64,000 bases of DNA, taken from contig NMRB01001453.1 in the NCBI GenBank assembly GCA_002633025.1, positions 49,092 through 113,091 on the forward strand, written 5' to 3'. The notes under the pieces are model-generated. The model searched no databases and was not told the DNA's origin. It was given only the letters and a program-made list of their open reading frames with translations. Position 1 is the first letter of the stretch. Each line of letters starts with the position of its first letter. Below are positions 42,191 through 53,937 of this stretch, piece after piece. A program made the translations under genes and the position numbers. This DNA is from Notospermus geniculatus. Its lineage: Eukaryota > Nemertea > Pilidiophora > Heteronemertea > Lineidae.

Positions 42191-42839
42191 CTCAGATGAA
42201 ACAGAATATTTTCATGAGACGAGGAGTGTGACGGTTGAGAGAGACTTTGAAGTCAGAGACACAAACAGAATATTCCATAATACTGGATTAATATCGATTG
42301 TTAGTTGGAGCAGGGGTGACCATCACGATCGAGATATAATGGATATCAGCAAGCAGTACTCATTTATATGATCCCAAGCCGGTCAATGTCGCAAATCTAA
42401 TAAGTATATAGGCTCTGAAGGGGGTCAGATGGAAGACCAGAAAATCGCTACTGCGGTGGCCAAAACACTAAAATTTTAGCACTTTTTCAAGGAAATCTGC
42501 TTTTGAGTGATAATTATTCATGACCGTTTACTGCCGGGAACGTTGTCAGTTTCTTGGCAAGACCGAGACGGGTCAGTCCCCGAGAAAGCCCACCATCATG
42601 CAACGATGATTAGTCCGTCGCATGGGTCAGTAAAGCCTAGGTCACAAATGCACCGGGCCCCGTACGATTTTCCCCACCCAGCGGCTTGCTGCGGATTTTA
42701 GAGACTGAAACTCGGACTCTAAGATGAATCATGCCGAAATCGCCTCAATAGATAGGCGGAAAGTAGGCTGGATCATACTGGGCACCGTAGAAATTCGCGA
42801 AAATGTCTGTTTTTACTCGCCGTACGGGCCCCGGAGTGG
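42191..42839. other. Stretch without a recognised feature
   Basis: No exon, RNA gene or delimitable repeat seen. Confidence 0.4.
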
Positions 42840-42990
42840 ATATGTGACTGGGGCTTAAGCCATGGTCCTTGTACCTTGTGTCTTTGCAAGGGCAAGTAAA
42901 AGATCCCATCCAAGTGAGGAACATGAGTAGCTTGTGATGGCCTCCTCCGCACTCATTAGGGCCAATAATGCTATAGCGTCGGCCCTGACG
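42840..42990 (+). repeat. SINE body fragment
   Basis: CCTTGTACCTTGTGTCTTTG and CAAGGGCAAGTAAAAGATCC match the body of the SINE at 46564-46830 (CCTTGTACCTGAGTGTC, CAGGGCAAGTAAAAGACC). No tRNA-like head. Confidence 0.65.
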
Positions 42991-43061
42991 GAAAAATGAA
43001 ATACAATACAAATAAATGTAACGACGATTAATCTGCTGCAGTACTATCCCTTTATACATAC

Positions 43062-43407
43062 AGGTGTGATAGAATCTAATGTCTTTCTGACGTCTTTCTG
43101 ATGTCCCCATACATTGTTTGTCACAGGATTGAGGGTCTCGGTCTCTCTCGAGTGCAATAGGAACAGTCGGCCGCACGTATGTATTGCCAAAAGATGGCAG
43201 CAAAGTTCTAGCGGACCATTACACAGGAAAATCCATGTGATTGGTGCTCGATCAAGAATGAATGGGTCCGCTATATGCATTGAATTGGGTCGTAGTGACA
43301 CCTATTGGTCAACTCACAGACAGCTCCCATTCAATGGTGCCGGTTAATCCGTAAATGTATTGTTGGGGGCCATCACATATCGGGGGACATTAGATTCTAT
43401 TACACCG
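43062..43407. repeat. Inverted-repeat element, GGTGTGATAGAATCTAATG ends, copy 1
   Basis: GGTGTGATAGAATCTAATG at the left and CATTAGATTCTATTACACC at the right. CTGATGTCCCCATACATTGT and TTGTCACAGGATTGAGG inside are shared with the copy at 45291-45757. Confidence 0.75.
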
Positions 43408-44162
43408 GTGGAAACGGGGGAGAAGGTTGCCTGGAATCAAGTACGGGTGTGTGCTACTCTCCCAGTGGATTGAGGTTTTGTGAAGGATTAACCCTGACCA
43501 TAACCATTAATAATCATGATATATACATATACATGTATATCACATAATCATCAAAAGGACATGGTGACTAATCCCTTCATAATCTGCGGAACCTCTACAA
43601 AGATTTCGACGGATAAAGATATATAAAGCTACGCTGTGTGAGTAACAATATCATGTTATGATATTGAATAAAGTAGATTAGCTGTGTCATCTGCTTTTAA
43701 TTTCCGATTCGGTATGATGAACTACCGTTTCTACCGAGAAGATATATCACATTACACTTTATATTTTTGCCTTAATGGTAGTATGACCATTCGGAATGTT
43801 TCATTTCCACCTGCTCTTTTGATAGTTACAATGAAGAAGCAACACACACGCCCACAACTATCCCATGCTGCAGGCAATCGGTAGGCGTTTTGTGGCGATG
43901 GCAATCAGTTCTCACAAAATGAAAGAAATCGCCAAAGGTCGACTGCACTGTCGACAATGACACTTAGAAATAATGAAATGAAAACTAAAAGATCCTGATA
44001 AAATCACACCATGTACCTTTTTTCAGCAATACTTTCACTGCCCAGTGGCACTTTCTCAGAAATGTAAATCGTGCCCTTTCTGAAATCTTGCAAAAACCCT
44101 GCCAAGTAGGTTTTCATGGAAGGCACTCACCGGGAGCTTACCAATGAAGGGCCTACTCATCC
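43408..44162. other. Stretch without a recognised feature
   Basis: A short alternating ATATACATATACATGTATAT run near 43519. No gene or complete repeat. Confidence 0.4.
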
Positions 44163-44466
44163 TAAATAAAAGCACAAACCCACACCAAAAATTTCAGGTT
44201 GATCGCTCTAAGTGTTGTGAAGTTAACTGCAGAAATGGAATTAAAAATGGCCGCCATCTTGGATGGTCAGCGGAGCTGGTCATCGAAAGGAACCTTCCCC
44301 TTTTAGAGACCAACGCTCACAAAAAAATTCAGGTTGATCGGTCAAAGCGTTCTCAAGTTAATCGATGGAAACGGATCTCAAGATGGCCACCATAGCCGCC
44401 ATCTTGGATGGGCGGCGGAACTGGTCATCGAAACGAACCTTCCCCTTTTAGAGACCAACGCTCACA
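44163..44466. repeat. 145-bp tandem duplication ending at a single N
   Basis: AATTTCAGGTTGATCG, GCCGCCATCTTGGATGG, CTGGTCATCGAAA and GAACCTTCCCCTTTTAGAGA each occur twice with a spacing of about 145 bp. The second unit breaks off at the N at 44467, so the true array may be longer. Confidence 0.82.
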
Positions 44467-45290
44467 ANTTCTGACCGCAACGGAGCGCCATAGGTCAGAG
44501 CCACGGGTCATCCGACGACCGCAGCCGACGGTCCGGGACGAAGGCTGAGGAACGCCCGCAGATAGCTTGGACTATTCTACGCCACCCACAAGATCCATCA
44601 TTCATTCTGCTTGTCTGCACCAACAACTCCCGGGAACTCTCAGCTACAGCTTTAATCAGAGTTGTCTGGCGGATGTTGGTTGCCTGACGATGAGGCTCGC
44701 TTAAGCCATTATTGTCAATTGTTTTAATCCGATAACGATCCATTGGTACAAGACAAACATCGTGTACCGTGTACTTAAGGGGTTTTCAGTCGGAGAATGT
44801 CGGCTTACATACATGATGAAGTTACAAACAGCGGCAGACTTGTAATTGAAGGACACCGGGCTCAACTAAGTTGTCAGCACCAGTTTTGACCGAGTTGCGT
44901 TACCGAAACTATATACATGTATGTGGAATTTTCTTCTCCAACTATTTAGAGAATAGTTGTTTAGTTGTTTCCTGTGATGATATGAAGTATGTTTTTAACA
45001 AACTGGAGATTCGGATTCAGAGGACACTTGGCCATATGAATAACTAGCACTGCTTTTACTTCAGATTTGACAACATTGTCATCTTTTTAAGTGATGGTTG
45101 ATGCCAAAAACGAGATATTTGTATCTTTGGCTAATCTGGTGTTGGTCTGCATGCGTGTGCTACCAAAATGTAGAAGAGCTGTTGTGGGATGTTGTCCGAA
45201 GGGGAACAATCTGTATTGTATCGCTATATTCGAATGCATGGTCTCTACAGCTATACATGTATACGAAATCACTCGTTGAAGAATAAAATC
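44467..45290. other. Stretch after the N without a recognised feature
   Basis: Sequence changes abruptly after the N at 44467. No gene; short overlapping frames near 45090-45450 show no domain. Confidence 0.4.
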
Positions 45291-45757
45291 GGTGTGGCAG
45301 AATCTAATGCCTCCGTCTTCCTGATGTTCCCCTGTATTGTTTGTCACAGGATTAAGGTTCTTGGTATCTCTCTAGAGTCCAATGAGGAGGGCGATTTTTG
45401 TTTATCCCGTCATTTTAGGTGTTCAAGTTCCGTCATGAAAAAGTGACTTACATTTTTCTATAGGAATAATGAGACAAATGCATTTATCCGTATCAAATTT
45501 CGTCGTTTTAAGGAAAAAAGCAAGGAGAGAAATTCTCATCTCATACAAGATGATGTAAGTCTTACTGTCGGTAACAAAAACAAACGGGTTATTTTCATGC
45601 CAGAAGTAAACTGAAATAACGTTAGAAAAAAAATTTGGTCACAACGCTCGCAGCGACGCCGTGTGGTGCTAGTACAGCGCCCTCCTCATTCATGTGTGCG
45701 TTTAATCCGTAAATGTGTTGTTGGGGGACATGGGGGGCATTAGATTCTATCACACAC
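45291..45757. repeat. Inverted-repeat element, copy 2 of the 43-kb family
   Basis: GGTGTGGCAGAATCTAATG at the left and CATTAGATTCTATCACACACC at the right. Internal CTGATGTTCCCCTGTATTGT and TTGTTGGGGGACA match the 43062-43407 copy. Confidence 0.72.
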
Positions 45758-46295
45758 CAGACTTAGATTCCTGGGGGTCTGAGACTTCTGACACAAAGGT
45801 GTTCCTTTTTCGATGTCGTTAAATAAATTAGTCCTTCCCTTTACCCTTCACCATTATCGGGCTTGTCATTTCAAGGCAACTCACCTCGGCCTTCCCAGTT
45901 TTTATTGCTAATCATCAGTATGATGAAGTAGACCTAAGATTAAGATATTCCATAGCATGGCCTTGTAATGTTCTGATAGCTGAGAACCGCAGTTATTAAT
46001 CACTGATTCGTATTCAACATGTTATGTTATAACTGATTAACGTTACGAATTGATAATGATGATGATAATGGTCTTACCAATCAATTTTGACTACAAAATT
46101 ATTATCGGTAACAAAGTTATCAAATGAACGGGAATAATATGACTGATGACCGCCGAACAGTTTAATGATGCCTATTATACATGTACCTTGCTTCGAATAC
46201 AAATCGCATAGTTGCGTTGATTACTGTGATGCAGTGCTTCCTGCTAGGAGAAATTTATTGCTGACATAATAAAACACACATTACATCAGAAAACT

Positions 46296-46396
46296 ACGGA
46301 AGCCGATTAGTGACATGCGAAATTATTTTTTATCTCGTACTGGTAATTACGAGATAAAAAATAACTTTTTATGGCACTAACCGGCTTCCGTAGAAA
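46296..46396. repeat. Short palindrome
   Basis: CTACGGAAGCCGATTAGTGACAT and GTGCCATAA-side complement AACCGGCTTCCGTAG form the outer arms; TTATTTTTTATCTCGTA and TACGAGATAAAAAATAA form the inner arms. A typical small MITE or hairpin. Confidence 0.78.
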
Positions 46397-46563
46397 ATAG
46401 TCCGGAGCTGGGCGACGTTTATTTAACATGGAGGCCACAAAAGGAATTGCTTGGTGGGGTAAGTTAGCTTACCTGACAGCCGAAAAACTCTTTTCTTAAG
46501 TGTAGCAACTGGTGGATGTAGGAGATACGGCGTTTTGAATTTTTGGAACTGACTTTATCATAC

Positions 46564-46830
46564 GTCTTGGCCTGGAGGTCGAGTGGTCTAACACGCATGA
46601 CTTTCAATGCTAACAGGGTCAGTGCGTGGGTTCGATCCCCGGCCAGGACATGTATGAGAAAAGCGGTGAAAAAAAGTTGTGAACCAATTTAAGGTCCGTC
46701 GGATGAGACTGAAAGCCACCGTCCCTTGTACCTGAGTGTCTATGCCAGGGCAAGTAAAAGACCCCACACAGATGGACAGTAGCCTACCGGGGACTCCGCA
46801 CCTTAGTATAAGCTTAAGATCCAAAAGGGT
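46564..46830 (+). repeat. tRNA-derived SINE with well preserved tRNA-like head
   Basis: The head 46564-46649 has a 7/7 pairing acceptor-like stem (GTCTTGG with CCAGGAC, one G-T pair), an A-box-like GTCGAGTGGTCTA (46578-46590) and a B-box GGGTTCGATCC (46628-46638). Its 86-nt length fits a class II (Ser/Leu-type) tRNA ancestor. The body (GACTGAAAGCCACCGTCCCT, CAGGGCAAGTAAAAGACC, GGGGACTCCGCACCTTAG) is shared by fragments at 15385-15500 and 42840-42990. Confidence 0.78.
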
Positions 46831-47360
46831 TATGAAGCTCCCAAATGATACATAGGCCTACATACATTGGACTCATGAGCCGAGCTTTGTGCCGGAGAAT
46901 GGAAAATGGCCATCTGCACATGCACGACTACTCTACAACGGACGTTAGGCGGGCGAAGGTCGGGCATTCACCGATTTACTGTATGTCAATTCAATCTTCT
47001 ACGCTCTTGTGATTGGTTCCATAGTTCAATTAGGAAGCCACATGGCTGGTGTAGTAATCAACACATCATATTGGTTTAGAGTATCGATCCTTATCACCTG
47101 CCGACGAGAGTAAAATGTAGCAATTGAGTTCAAGATTTCCAACATGCACAACGTATCAACTCAAGTCGGTGCCGATAATGAGGAACCGGATTGCAGTTTT
47201 CCAAGTTTCTAGGAGAAACATAACACCAAGATACTTCGATTCGGTCCAGTAGTTTTAGCTTAGAGCCATTTTTCTGAAGCAAAGTCAGAGATCTCTAATC
47301 ACTTTCCGACGAACCGCGAATTCAGTTGACCAAGGGCTTCGACTTGGCTTTACAAAGTAA
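46831..47360. other. Stretch without a recognised feature
   Basis: No exon, RNA gene or delimitable repeat seen. Confidence 0.4.
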
Positions 47361-47510
47361 GCTGGTGACAGACTAGCGCGACGCCGCGCGGAGCTAAGCG
47401 TTTTCTTTTGTGTTTTCAGGCACCACTGAGCACCATGTGCTGTGGAGCGCAAAAACACAAAAGAAAACGCGTCGCTCCGCGTCGCGTACGCACTAGTCTG
47501 TCACCGCCTT
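47361..47510. repeat. P MITE-like element, copy 2
   Basis: GCTGGTGACAGACTAGCGCG at the left and GCACTAGTCTGTCACCGCCT at the right; inside, AAGCGTTTTCTTTTGTGTTTT pairs with AAACACAAAAGAAAACGC. Same terminal motif as 36028-36176; TAA precedes it, TTA follows it. Confidence 0.82.
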
Positions 47511-47590
47511 TAGAGTCTGGAGCTCGAACCACTAACTGCACCAAATCGGGATATCTTGGTGTCTTCTTTCTTCTAAGAGGATTCTCCATG

Positions 47591-48106
47591 TATTTCTATG
47601 AGCAGTTTTGGCCTCTGTGTAGTGGAAGTATGTTTTGCTGGTTTTTATGCCAACCTGGGTAGTGGAAGTATGTTTTGCAGGTTTTTATGCCAACCTGGGT
47701 AGTGGAAGTATGTTTTGCAGGTTTTTATGCCAACCTGGGTAGTGGAAGTATGTTTTGCAGGTTTTTATGCCAACCTGGGTAGTGGAAGTATGTTTTGCAG
47801 GTTTATATGCCAACCTGTATAGATATGAACATCATTTTGTTGAACTGTGGCGGATTTTTGTTTTTTTAAAACGTCAAAACAAAAAGATATTTCTATGAGC
47901 AGTTTTGGCCTCTGTGTAGTGGAAGTATGTTTTGCTGGTTTTTATGCCAACCTGGGTAGTGGAAGTATGTTTTGCAGGTTTTTATGCCAACCTGGGTAGT
48001 GGAAGTATGTTTTGCAGGTTTATATGCCAACCTGTATAGATATGAACATCATTTTGTTGAACTGTGGCGGATTTTTGTTTTTTTAAAACGTCAAAACAAA
48101 AAGATA
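47591..48106. repeat. 40-bp minisatellite within a duplicated block
   Basis: GTAGTGGAAGTATGTTTTGC plus AGGTTTTTATGCCAACCTGG repeats five times at about 47617-47816 and three times at about 47917-48036. Both arrays are embedded in the same flanks (ATTTCTATGAGCAGTTTTGG before; GATATGAACATCATTTTGTT and GTCAAAACAAAAAGAT after), so a block with its array was duplicated and the copy number then changed. Confidence 0.9.
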
Positions 48107-49493
48107 AAAAAATATTGCCACAGTTTACCAAACGAAAATTGTCACTCAAGGAAACCATAACCAGTTGGTTCAAAGATTGATTCGGATTTTAATCTTTCAG
48201 TTTATCCAAACAGAGTCATCGTGACGAATAAAGTACGTGTACATACTATTTTCTCATTTCAGGAGCTCGTTATGAGAATTTTTCTGTTAGGTAGCTTTTA
48301 ACAAGAAACTTACCGGAAAGTGTCAGCTTAGAAATCTGATAAGCCGATCGGCTTAATAGTGCTTTATTGCACTTGAGTTCTCTGATGGCAGAAGAAAAGC
48401 AACCGGGGCTGACACGTCGTGGCGCTGTTCATACCTTCGCGGGTCGACTGAGATCTACTGGCCACTTAAAGGCCACCAATACAAACTCCGATGAGTATGT
48501 ACACAGTCTATCAGCCAGTCACCTTAAGCCGCCAACTGAAGACACAGATGTGTCGATATTTTCTACGACCAACCTCACGGCTATTGACTTTCCATCAATT
48601 TCATAGGAAGTGCCAACACCTTTGCCTTCTGGCGGACTTTTCATTATTACGCGGGTCGATGACGTGACCTCCCCACACGCTGGGCTTGGCATTCCCGTCA
48701 CGTTACTTCGATTTCTATAAAAAGGAAACCATCCCAACCATAATCTTCTTTGTCATTTACTTTCTCGTCCGCGACACCGTCTTTCCACACGGCTGGAGGA
48801 GAAGTGTGATTGCTATTTACATCGACGAATTGAAACAGAGTTCTCAGCGATCCGAAAACAGAATCACGTCTCCAAAACACTGTAGACTTCCGGAAGATTA
48901 TTCAGAAACACCATGAAAAGACCACGGCATCTGCGTCTCTGTTATGCCCCTATCATACTGAGCTAGTTCTCAGTACCGGTACGAGCTTGAAAATGTTGCC
49001 GAACGGGCTCAAACTGTTTGCGAGCAGAGTGGACGTAGTGGCAACTTTTTACAGTCTTTTTACGAACTTCATGGACGGGCTCGGACTGGAAGGGTGCTCC
49101 AGCACTTCGAGACTTATTTGGCCAACATTACACATTCTAGCCCGTTTTACATAAAAAGGAAACCACCCCAACCCGTTTTACGATGTTCTAGGACGGGAGA
49201 GAAATAATGGCTATGCAGAAACCACTTTTTGTGGAAATCTGATTGTCCATTTTGACACCAGGGTGCCAAAACCGAAAATCGCCATGGTGCTATTCCACCA
49301 TAACCGTCAGTCGGATCGTCCCCAAAACTTTATCACTGGTATGTCTAATAAACGATATAAGATGAATACTCCGGGTTTTTGAGTTGACCTACTTTCGAAG
49401 GTCACTGAGGTCAAAAGTTCAAAATTTTGCCATCAAAGTGGCACATTTCGTGCTTAGTTCCCCTACAGTGTTCTAATGTAGTGTGATAATGTA
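48107..49493. other. Stretch with weak protein-like frames and some GCTCACC-family sequence
   Basis: An ATG-started 73-codon frame at 48385-48606 and overlapping frames on the other strand look protein-like in composition but have no recognisable domain, and I could not find supporting splice sites. From about 49205 to 49490 the sequence resembles GCTCACC-family interior (GACCTACTTTCGAAGGTCAC, GCCATCAAAGTGGCACATTT). Confidence 0.4.
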
Positions 49494-49842
49494 TTAAAGG
49501 GACACTCCACTCATTGTAAACTTTTGAATTTTTATCAATCCATGGAGACTATTGCCATGAGTTGTGATGTCGCTAATGTCCATAGACTGAAGACATTTAT
49601 TTTAGTGAACGACCGAATACTGTGACTGCTAGGCCTATTGGTTGTACATTTATGTACTGAACACATACATGTACATCACATGTGCTGTGCAGTGGTCCCT
49701 TAGAATGCAATAAAAATGCTTAAAATGATGAGTCTGCTGATTTAAAAAAACAAGACACCTTGCAGATATCAATGAATTTGAATGTATTAACGATATTTGC
49801 CAAAAAAATCAAAATTTTACACAATGAGTGGAATCTCTTTTT
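49494..49842. repeat. Inverted-repeat element, TTAA at left
   Basis: TTAAAGGGACACTCCACTCA and TTGT at the left pair with ACAATGAGTGGAATCTCTTT at the right. AATTTTTATCAATCCATG-type inner sequence also pairs loosely. The right TTAA is not visible. Confidence 0.65.
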
Positions 49843-51745
49843 ATGGTGGCCTCTGTGTGTGGAAGTCGAATTCCTTGAAAATCTCACTTTGCAATGGAGA
49901 AAAACACCGAGGGCCAAAGCTTGTGGCCTTGCCTCCTGATTATCGTGGCGATTGACGGACACTTCACAACGATAAATGTACTTTACACATCCGACACTGT
50001 GATTTAATTGACCATCGACTGACTTTGTCCCGATGATAATTCAGTTCAGGAGAATTAGTTCCCGGAGACCGGCGACACCTGATCCCGGAAATTGGTCACC
50101 TAGGATAACATTGTTCCCCTGCTTCGATTATTGGTCCAGCAAATACTCTTCCCCGGGTTATTTCACGTCACTTAACTGATAAAATGGGAATGTACTTCAA
50201 GAGAAAACCTCTCGGACAAGGAAGGCAATGTAAATATACACAAATCATTCAAAACCACCGCAGTAAAAGTGCGATTTTTCGCTCTTCTGCTGCTTTGTAA
50301 AGCGGCATGTACACTCATAACATTGACATCCCTCAGGCTCCACCGACCCATGGGCCCCTAAAAAACTAGAAATACAAGGGTCTACGTAAGAGTGCTGAGA
50401 TGTATATTGGGCACAATCATACTGTTTTCCTTCTCTGCCTAATTAAAAAAAATTGAAAAAGGTAGATGATGCATTATCGAAAAGTAATCCAGTTTAACAG
50501 AAAATTCTTTGTATATCAAAAACCTCTTTTAAATGTTCAAATGTGATGAATAATAACGATTTTACAATGTTAAATTTGTAATGCATTTGGGCCGTAACCA
50601 TTATGCATTCCCCTTGCCTTGCACTTTGATCTGCAATGTTTATAGAGGATTGGAATGGCCAAATACAACCAGAGGGGTGCAAGGTGCAGCAGTGGGCCAG
50701 TGGCTCAGATAAGACCTGATGATGTATGGGTCATAGTAGGAAGCATCTACTCCTGCAACATATTTGCTGAGAGCCGTACATCTAATGCTGGCAACATTTT
50801 TACAACAGTTAACAACATTCCTAAGCAACACGATCTTTTGACCCTGTTTATTCATTGGTCTCGTCGTAAGTCTTAAGGAAAACCATGGTAAATTGCCCAT
50901 TGGGAGCAAATTCCGCCAGAATTCTCACGTGGAGGTGTGTGCCTTTAAAGGAACCCTATCGGTAGCCCTCACATAGTCATTTTAATGTGCTCATCACACC
51001 GATCGGTTTGCATGAGAACCTAATTATGACATGTATTGCACGTAAACCACACTAAACATCAACATTTTGAGCCCAAATCCGCATGTTGACAGCTGCTAGC
51101 GCCACCAGTGATGAAGTGACTGCACTGACATGAGCCTAATAGCTACCTGCCGATAGGGTCCCAAGACCATCGAAACCATCTGACTTACTATATCCGCAGA
51201 ATATACAGAAGTTCTCACATTGGCATCTTCACTGAGTTCAGGTCAAGACTCGGCTTCTCCTCCCTTGACCTTCACGCAAGCAAACCACATTCCGTGTTTA
51301 ACGGATTTCCCCGGTCCCAAAAATAGCAACCAATCACGTCAAAGCTTGCACCGACCCACGTGCATGACGTGTTCCTGGTAATGACGTTGACCAGTCGAAA
51401 TTTGATAAAATGACATCATTGATATTTTTTCTTCCGTGAACGACGAAGAAACGAGGCTTCTGATTGGGCGCACGAGAAAATCCCAAAGCGTTGAACACGG
51501 AATCTGGCTGCTTGCTGCAGAGTGTAGGAAGAGGTTAGCCGATTTCTACACGATGCATTATGCAGAATGCACATTGGTAGTATTCTGTTTCTTCATTTTT
51601 CATGCGAAATCTTTGATCGCTGTGCTAATCACAGCATAAAACTGCGAAGCTTGAAATTGGCTTTCAGATGTCAGAAAAAAATATGACAATTTGCATCGAC
51701 CCTGTTCCTTTTAGCGCACAGGAATTTATCCGGTTTGTTGACAAT
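49843..51745. other. Stretch without a recognised gene or complete repeat
   Basis: Mixed sequence. GGAACCCTATCGGTAGCCC near 50951 and GCTACCTGCCGATAGGGTCC near 51143 form an inverted pair enclosing about 210 bp, probably an old MITE. A 67-residue frame at 51436-51639 has no recognisable domain. Confidence 0.45.
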
Positions 51746-51886
51746 TCGTCAACCGAGAATTAACAGGGTCTAACTGCATTTTTAGCTTGACCCAAATTCC
51801 CTGTGCTTTTAGTCCCTTATAAACACAGGAATTTAGGGTCAAGTAAAAAATGCAGATAGACCCAGTTAACTCTCGGTTGACGAATT
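51746..51886. repeat. Hairpin with about 60-bp arms
   Basis: ATTCGTCAACCGAGAATTAA, CAGGGTCTAACTGCATTTTT and GACCCAAATTCCCTGTG on the left pair with CACAGGAATTTAGGGTC, AAAAAATGCAGATAGACCCA and TTAACTCTCGGTTGACGAAT on the right. The loop is about 15 bp. Another short hairpin (GTCGTCCTGGGTA/TACCCAGGACGA) follows at 51965-52030. Confidence 0.85.
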
Positions 51887-52063
51887 ATTTTCCAAGACGC
51901 AGCCAAGCGTGGCCAATAAGACTATCACATATCGGGTGGGTAAATATAGCTGAATCGGTTAATGTCGTCCTGGGTACACCTCATTATTACCCTGGGTATT
52001 CTGGTTAATCCTTTTTGTTACCCAGGACGATCCTGGGTATAAATGAAATGGCCAGGGCCATTG

Positions 52064-53020
52064 TGCTCACCTCTGTGACAGAGTATGAAGTGTGACTAGC
52101 CTGCTGATACACCGAGTGGTGAAGGATTAGNTGATACACCGAGTGGTGAAGAATTAGTGCAGAAACATCGTAACATTTACTACCGATGAGATATGGTCAA
52201 AGTCAATTTTTCAAGATGGCTGCCTGGCAGCCATGTCGAAGTCCAATCGACTCGAAATTTGGCATTTAAGTAGAGGGTACCAAGACACATATTATAGGCA
52301 CGGTTAAAGCATCCTAGCTTCTACTAGTTATGAGGTGTGGGTCTAAGTCCATTTTTCAAGATGGCTCCCTGGCGGCCATATTTGACTTTGAATCTGACTG
52401 AAATTGACCATATATTTATATGGTACCTAGATACATATTCTGACAAGGTTAAAACATCCTACCTACTCCTATTTATAAAATGTGGGTTAAAGTCCATTTT
52501 TCAAGATGGCTTCCTGGTGGCCATATTTGAAGTCCGATCGAGTTGAAATTTGGTGCATTTGTGCAAGGTGCCTAGATATATCTTCACACCAAATCACAAC
52601 ACTCTATGTCAAATAGCCACGAAATGTGCCACCAAGCAGTGAATTTTGAACTTTGACCTCTGTGACCTTGAAAAGTAGGTCAAATCAAAAACCCGGGATT
52701 TATGTGATGTAGTCTCATCAGAGGAACCCACCATAAAAGTTTCGTGGTTCTAGCTTACAGCGTTCAGGAGATATGGCCGAAAGAAGGTTTTCACAAAGCG
52801 CCCCCTACAGGCCAGAGTGTACAAGCAGCAGCGCTACGTTTCGGTCCAGAGATAGTTTTTACCATAAGGGTACCTGTACACCAAATTTCAAGTTTGTAAC
52901 CCAAGCGGTTTAGAAACGTGCCACCCCTGTTAACGACGACGGACGACGACGACGACGGACGACACCGGACGACGACGGACGACACACCATGAGAGAAGCT
53001 CACCTCACAGAGGTGAGCTA
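52064..53020 (+). repeat. GCTCACC-family dispersed repeat, most complete copy
   Basis: It starts GTGCTCACCTCTGTGACA and ends AGCTCACCTCACAGAGGTGA, so the two ends can pair. Three internal sub-units each carry TTTTTCAAGATGGCTNCCTGGNGGCCAT-type sequence. The 3' part has GACCTCTGTGACCTTGAAAA and a GACGACGGAC-rich tract (52930-52985). An N at 52131 interrupts the start. Confidence 0.7.
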
Positions 53021-53265
53021 AAAACGGTACTGGTGATGGTGAAGCTGCTGCACTATTAAAAATTCCCGATCCCGCTGCCCTTCCTCGCAGACACAAAAGC
53101 TACACTGTCGAGGCAAGAATAAAGCGTGTTTTGGACTGCCATTGAGCCGGGAAATTTTAAAACAAAACCTACCTCTGTAGGTGACATCATTAAGGCGATG
53201 GATCGCCAACTGGGAAACTTTAATGCAACAAGGTGAAAACCCTACCCTACCCTGTTTCAAACAAC

Positions 53266-53375
53266 AGGGCCCATATGCATAAAGGTGGAATAAGCTTATT
53301 CCAGGTATAGCTTTACGTTATAACATTAAGTTAAACCTGGAATAATCTTATTCCACCTTTATGCATACGGGCCCA
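53266..53375. repeat. Short palindromic MITE-like element
   Basis: GGGCCCATATGCATAAAGGT and GGAATAAGCTTATTCCAGGT at the left pair with ACCTGGAATAATCTTATTCC and ACCTTTATGCATACGGGCCC at the right. Confidence 0.87.
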
Positions 53376-53937
53376 AGGGGTTAAAGTACATAGACCCTGG
53401 ACTGACACCGAGGTCTGTGAACGCCACACTAAAATTCTTTCAACCTAGGCAGTGAAATCAGTACCGTGATCAGTTGCCTATTAATAATCCTACTCCCAGT
53501 GATCAAATTTCATTGACCAAAATAACCCATTTTGGCCCCTATGAATAGCATTAGTGGACTTAGAAAATTTCTGGGGAAGACCAATAAACTGTGACCCTCC
53601 TGTATGTACCAAATTTCAGATCAATAGCTCCAGCGGTTACGAAACGTGCCCTGGTAACGCCAAACGACGGACACTGCACCACGACAAAAGCTCAAGGGTG
53701 AGCTAACAAAAAGTAGGCGGAGACATGATGGTGTGACAATAACGATCATTACGGGGCCTAACTATTCACGCAGTGACCGGTTCTCGTCCTCTCATTCTTA
53801 TTTAACAATATGCAATATCTCAGTGTGCAGAGTGTAAAAACTTTGGAGTGAGGAAGAATTTGTCCATATTCACGAAGACATGGGGCCCGATCGCGAGTTG
53901 AGGTTGCTGTGGCTGAAATCCGTCTCCTTCGGGAGAG
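53376..53937. other. Stretch with GCTCACC-family 3' sequence
   Basis: From about 53570 to 53705 the sequence resembles the GCTCACC-family 3' part (ACCAAATTTCAGATCAATAG, CGAAACGTGCCCTGGTAACG, AAGCTCAAGGGTGAGCTAAC). The rest is unrecognised. Confidence 0.45.

Noticed and set aside
46564-46649. Functional class II tRNA gene
   Set aside because: The acceptor stem and boxes are good, but the T stem has a mismatch, the anticodon arm does not pair properly, and the downstream body is shared with dispersed fragments, so a SINE is the better call.
48385-48606. ATG-started 73-codon frame
   Set aside because: Composition is protein-like, but no homology, splice site or polyadenylation signal supports it, and the opposite strand looks equally open.
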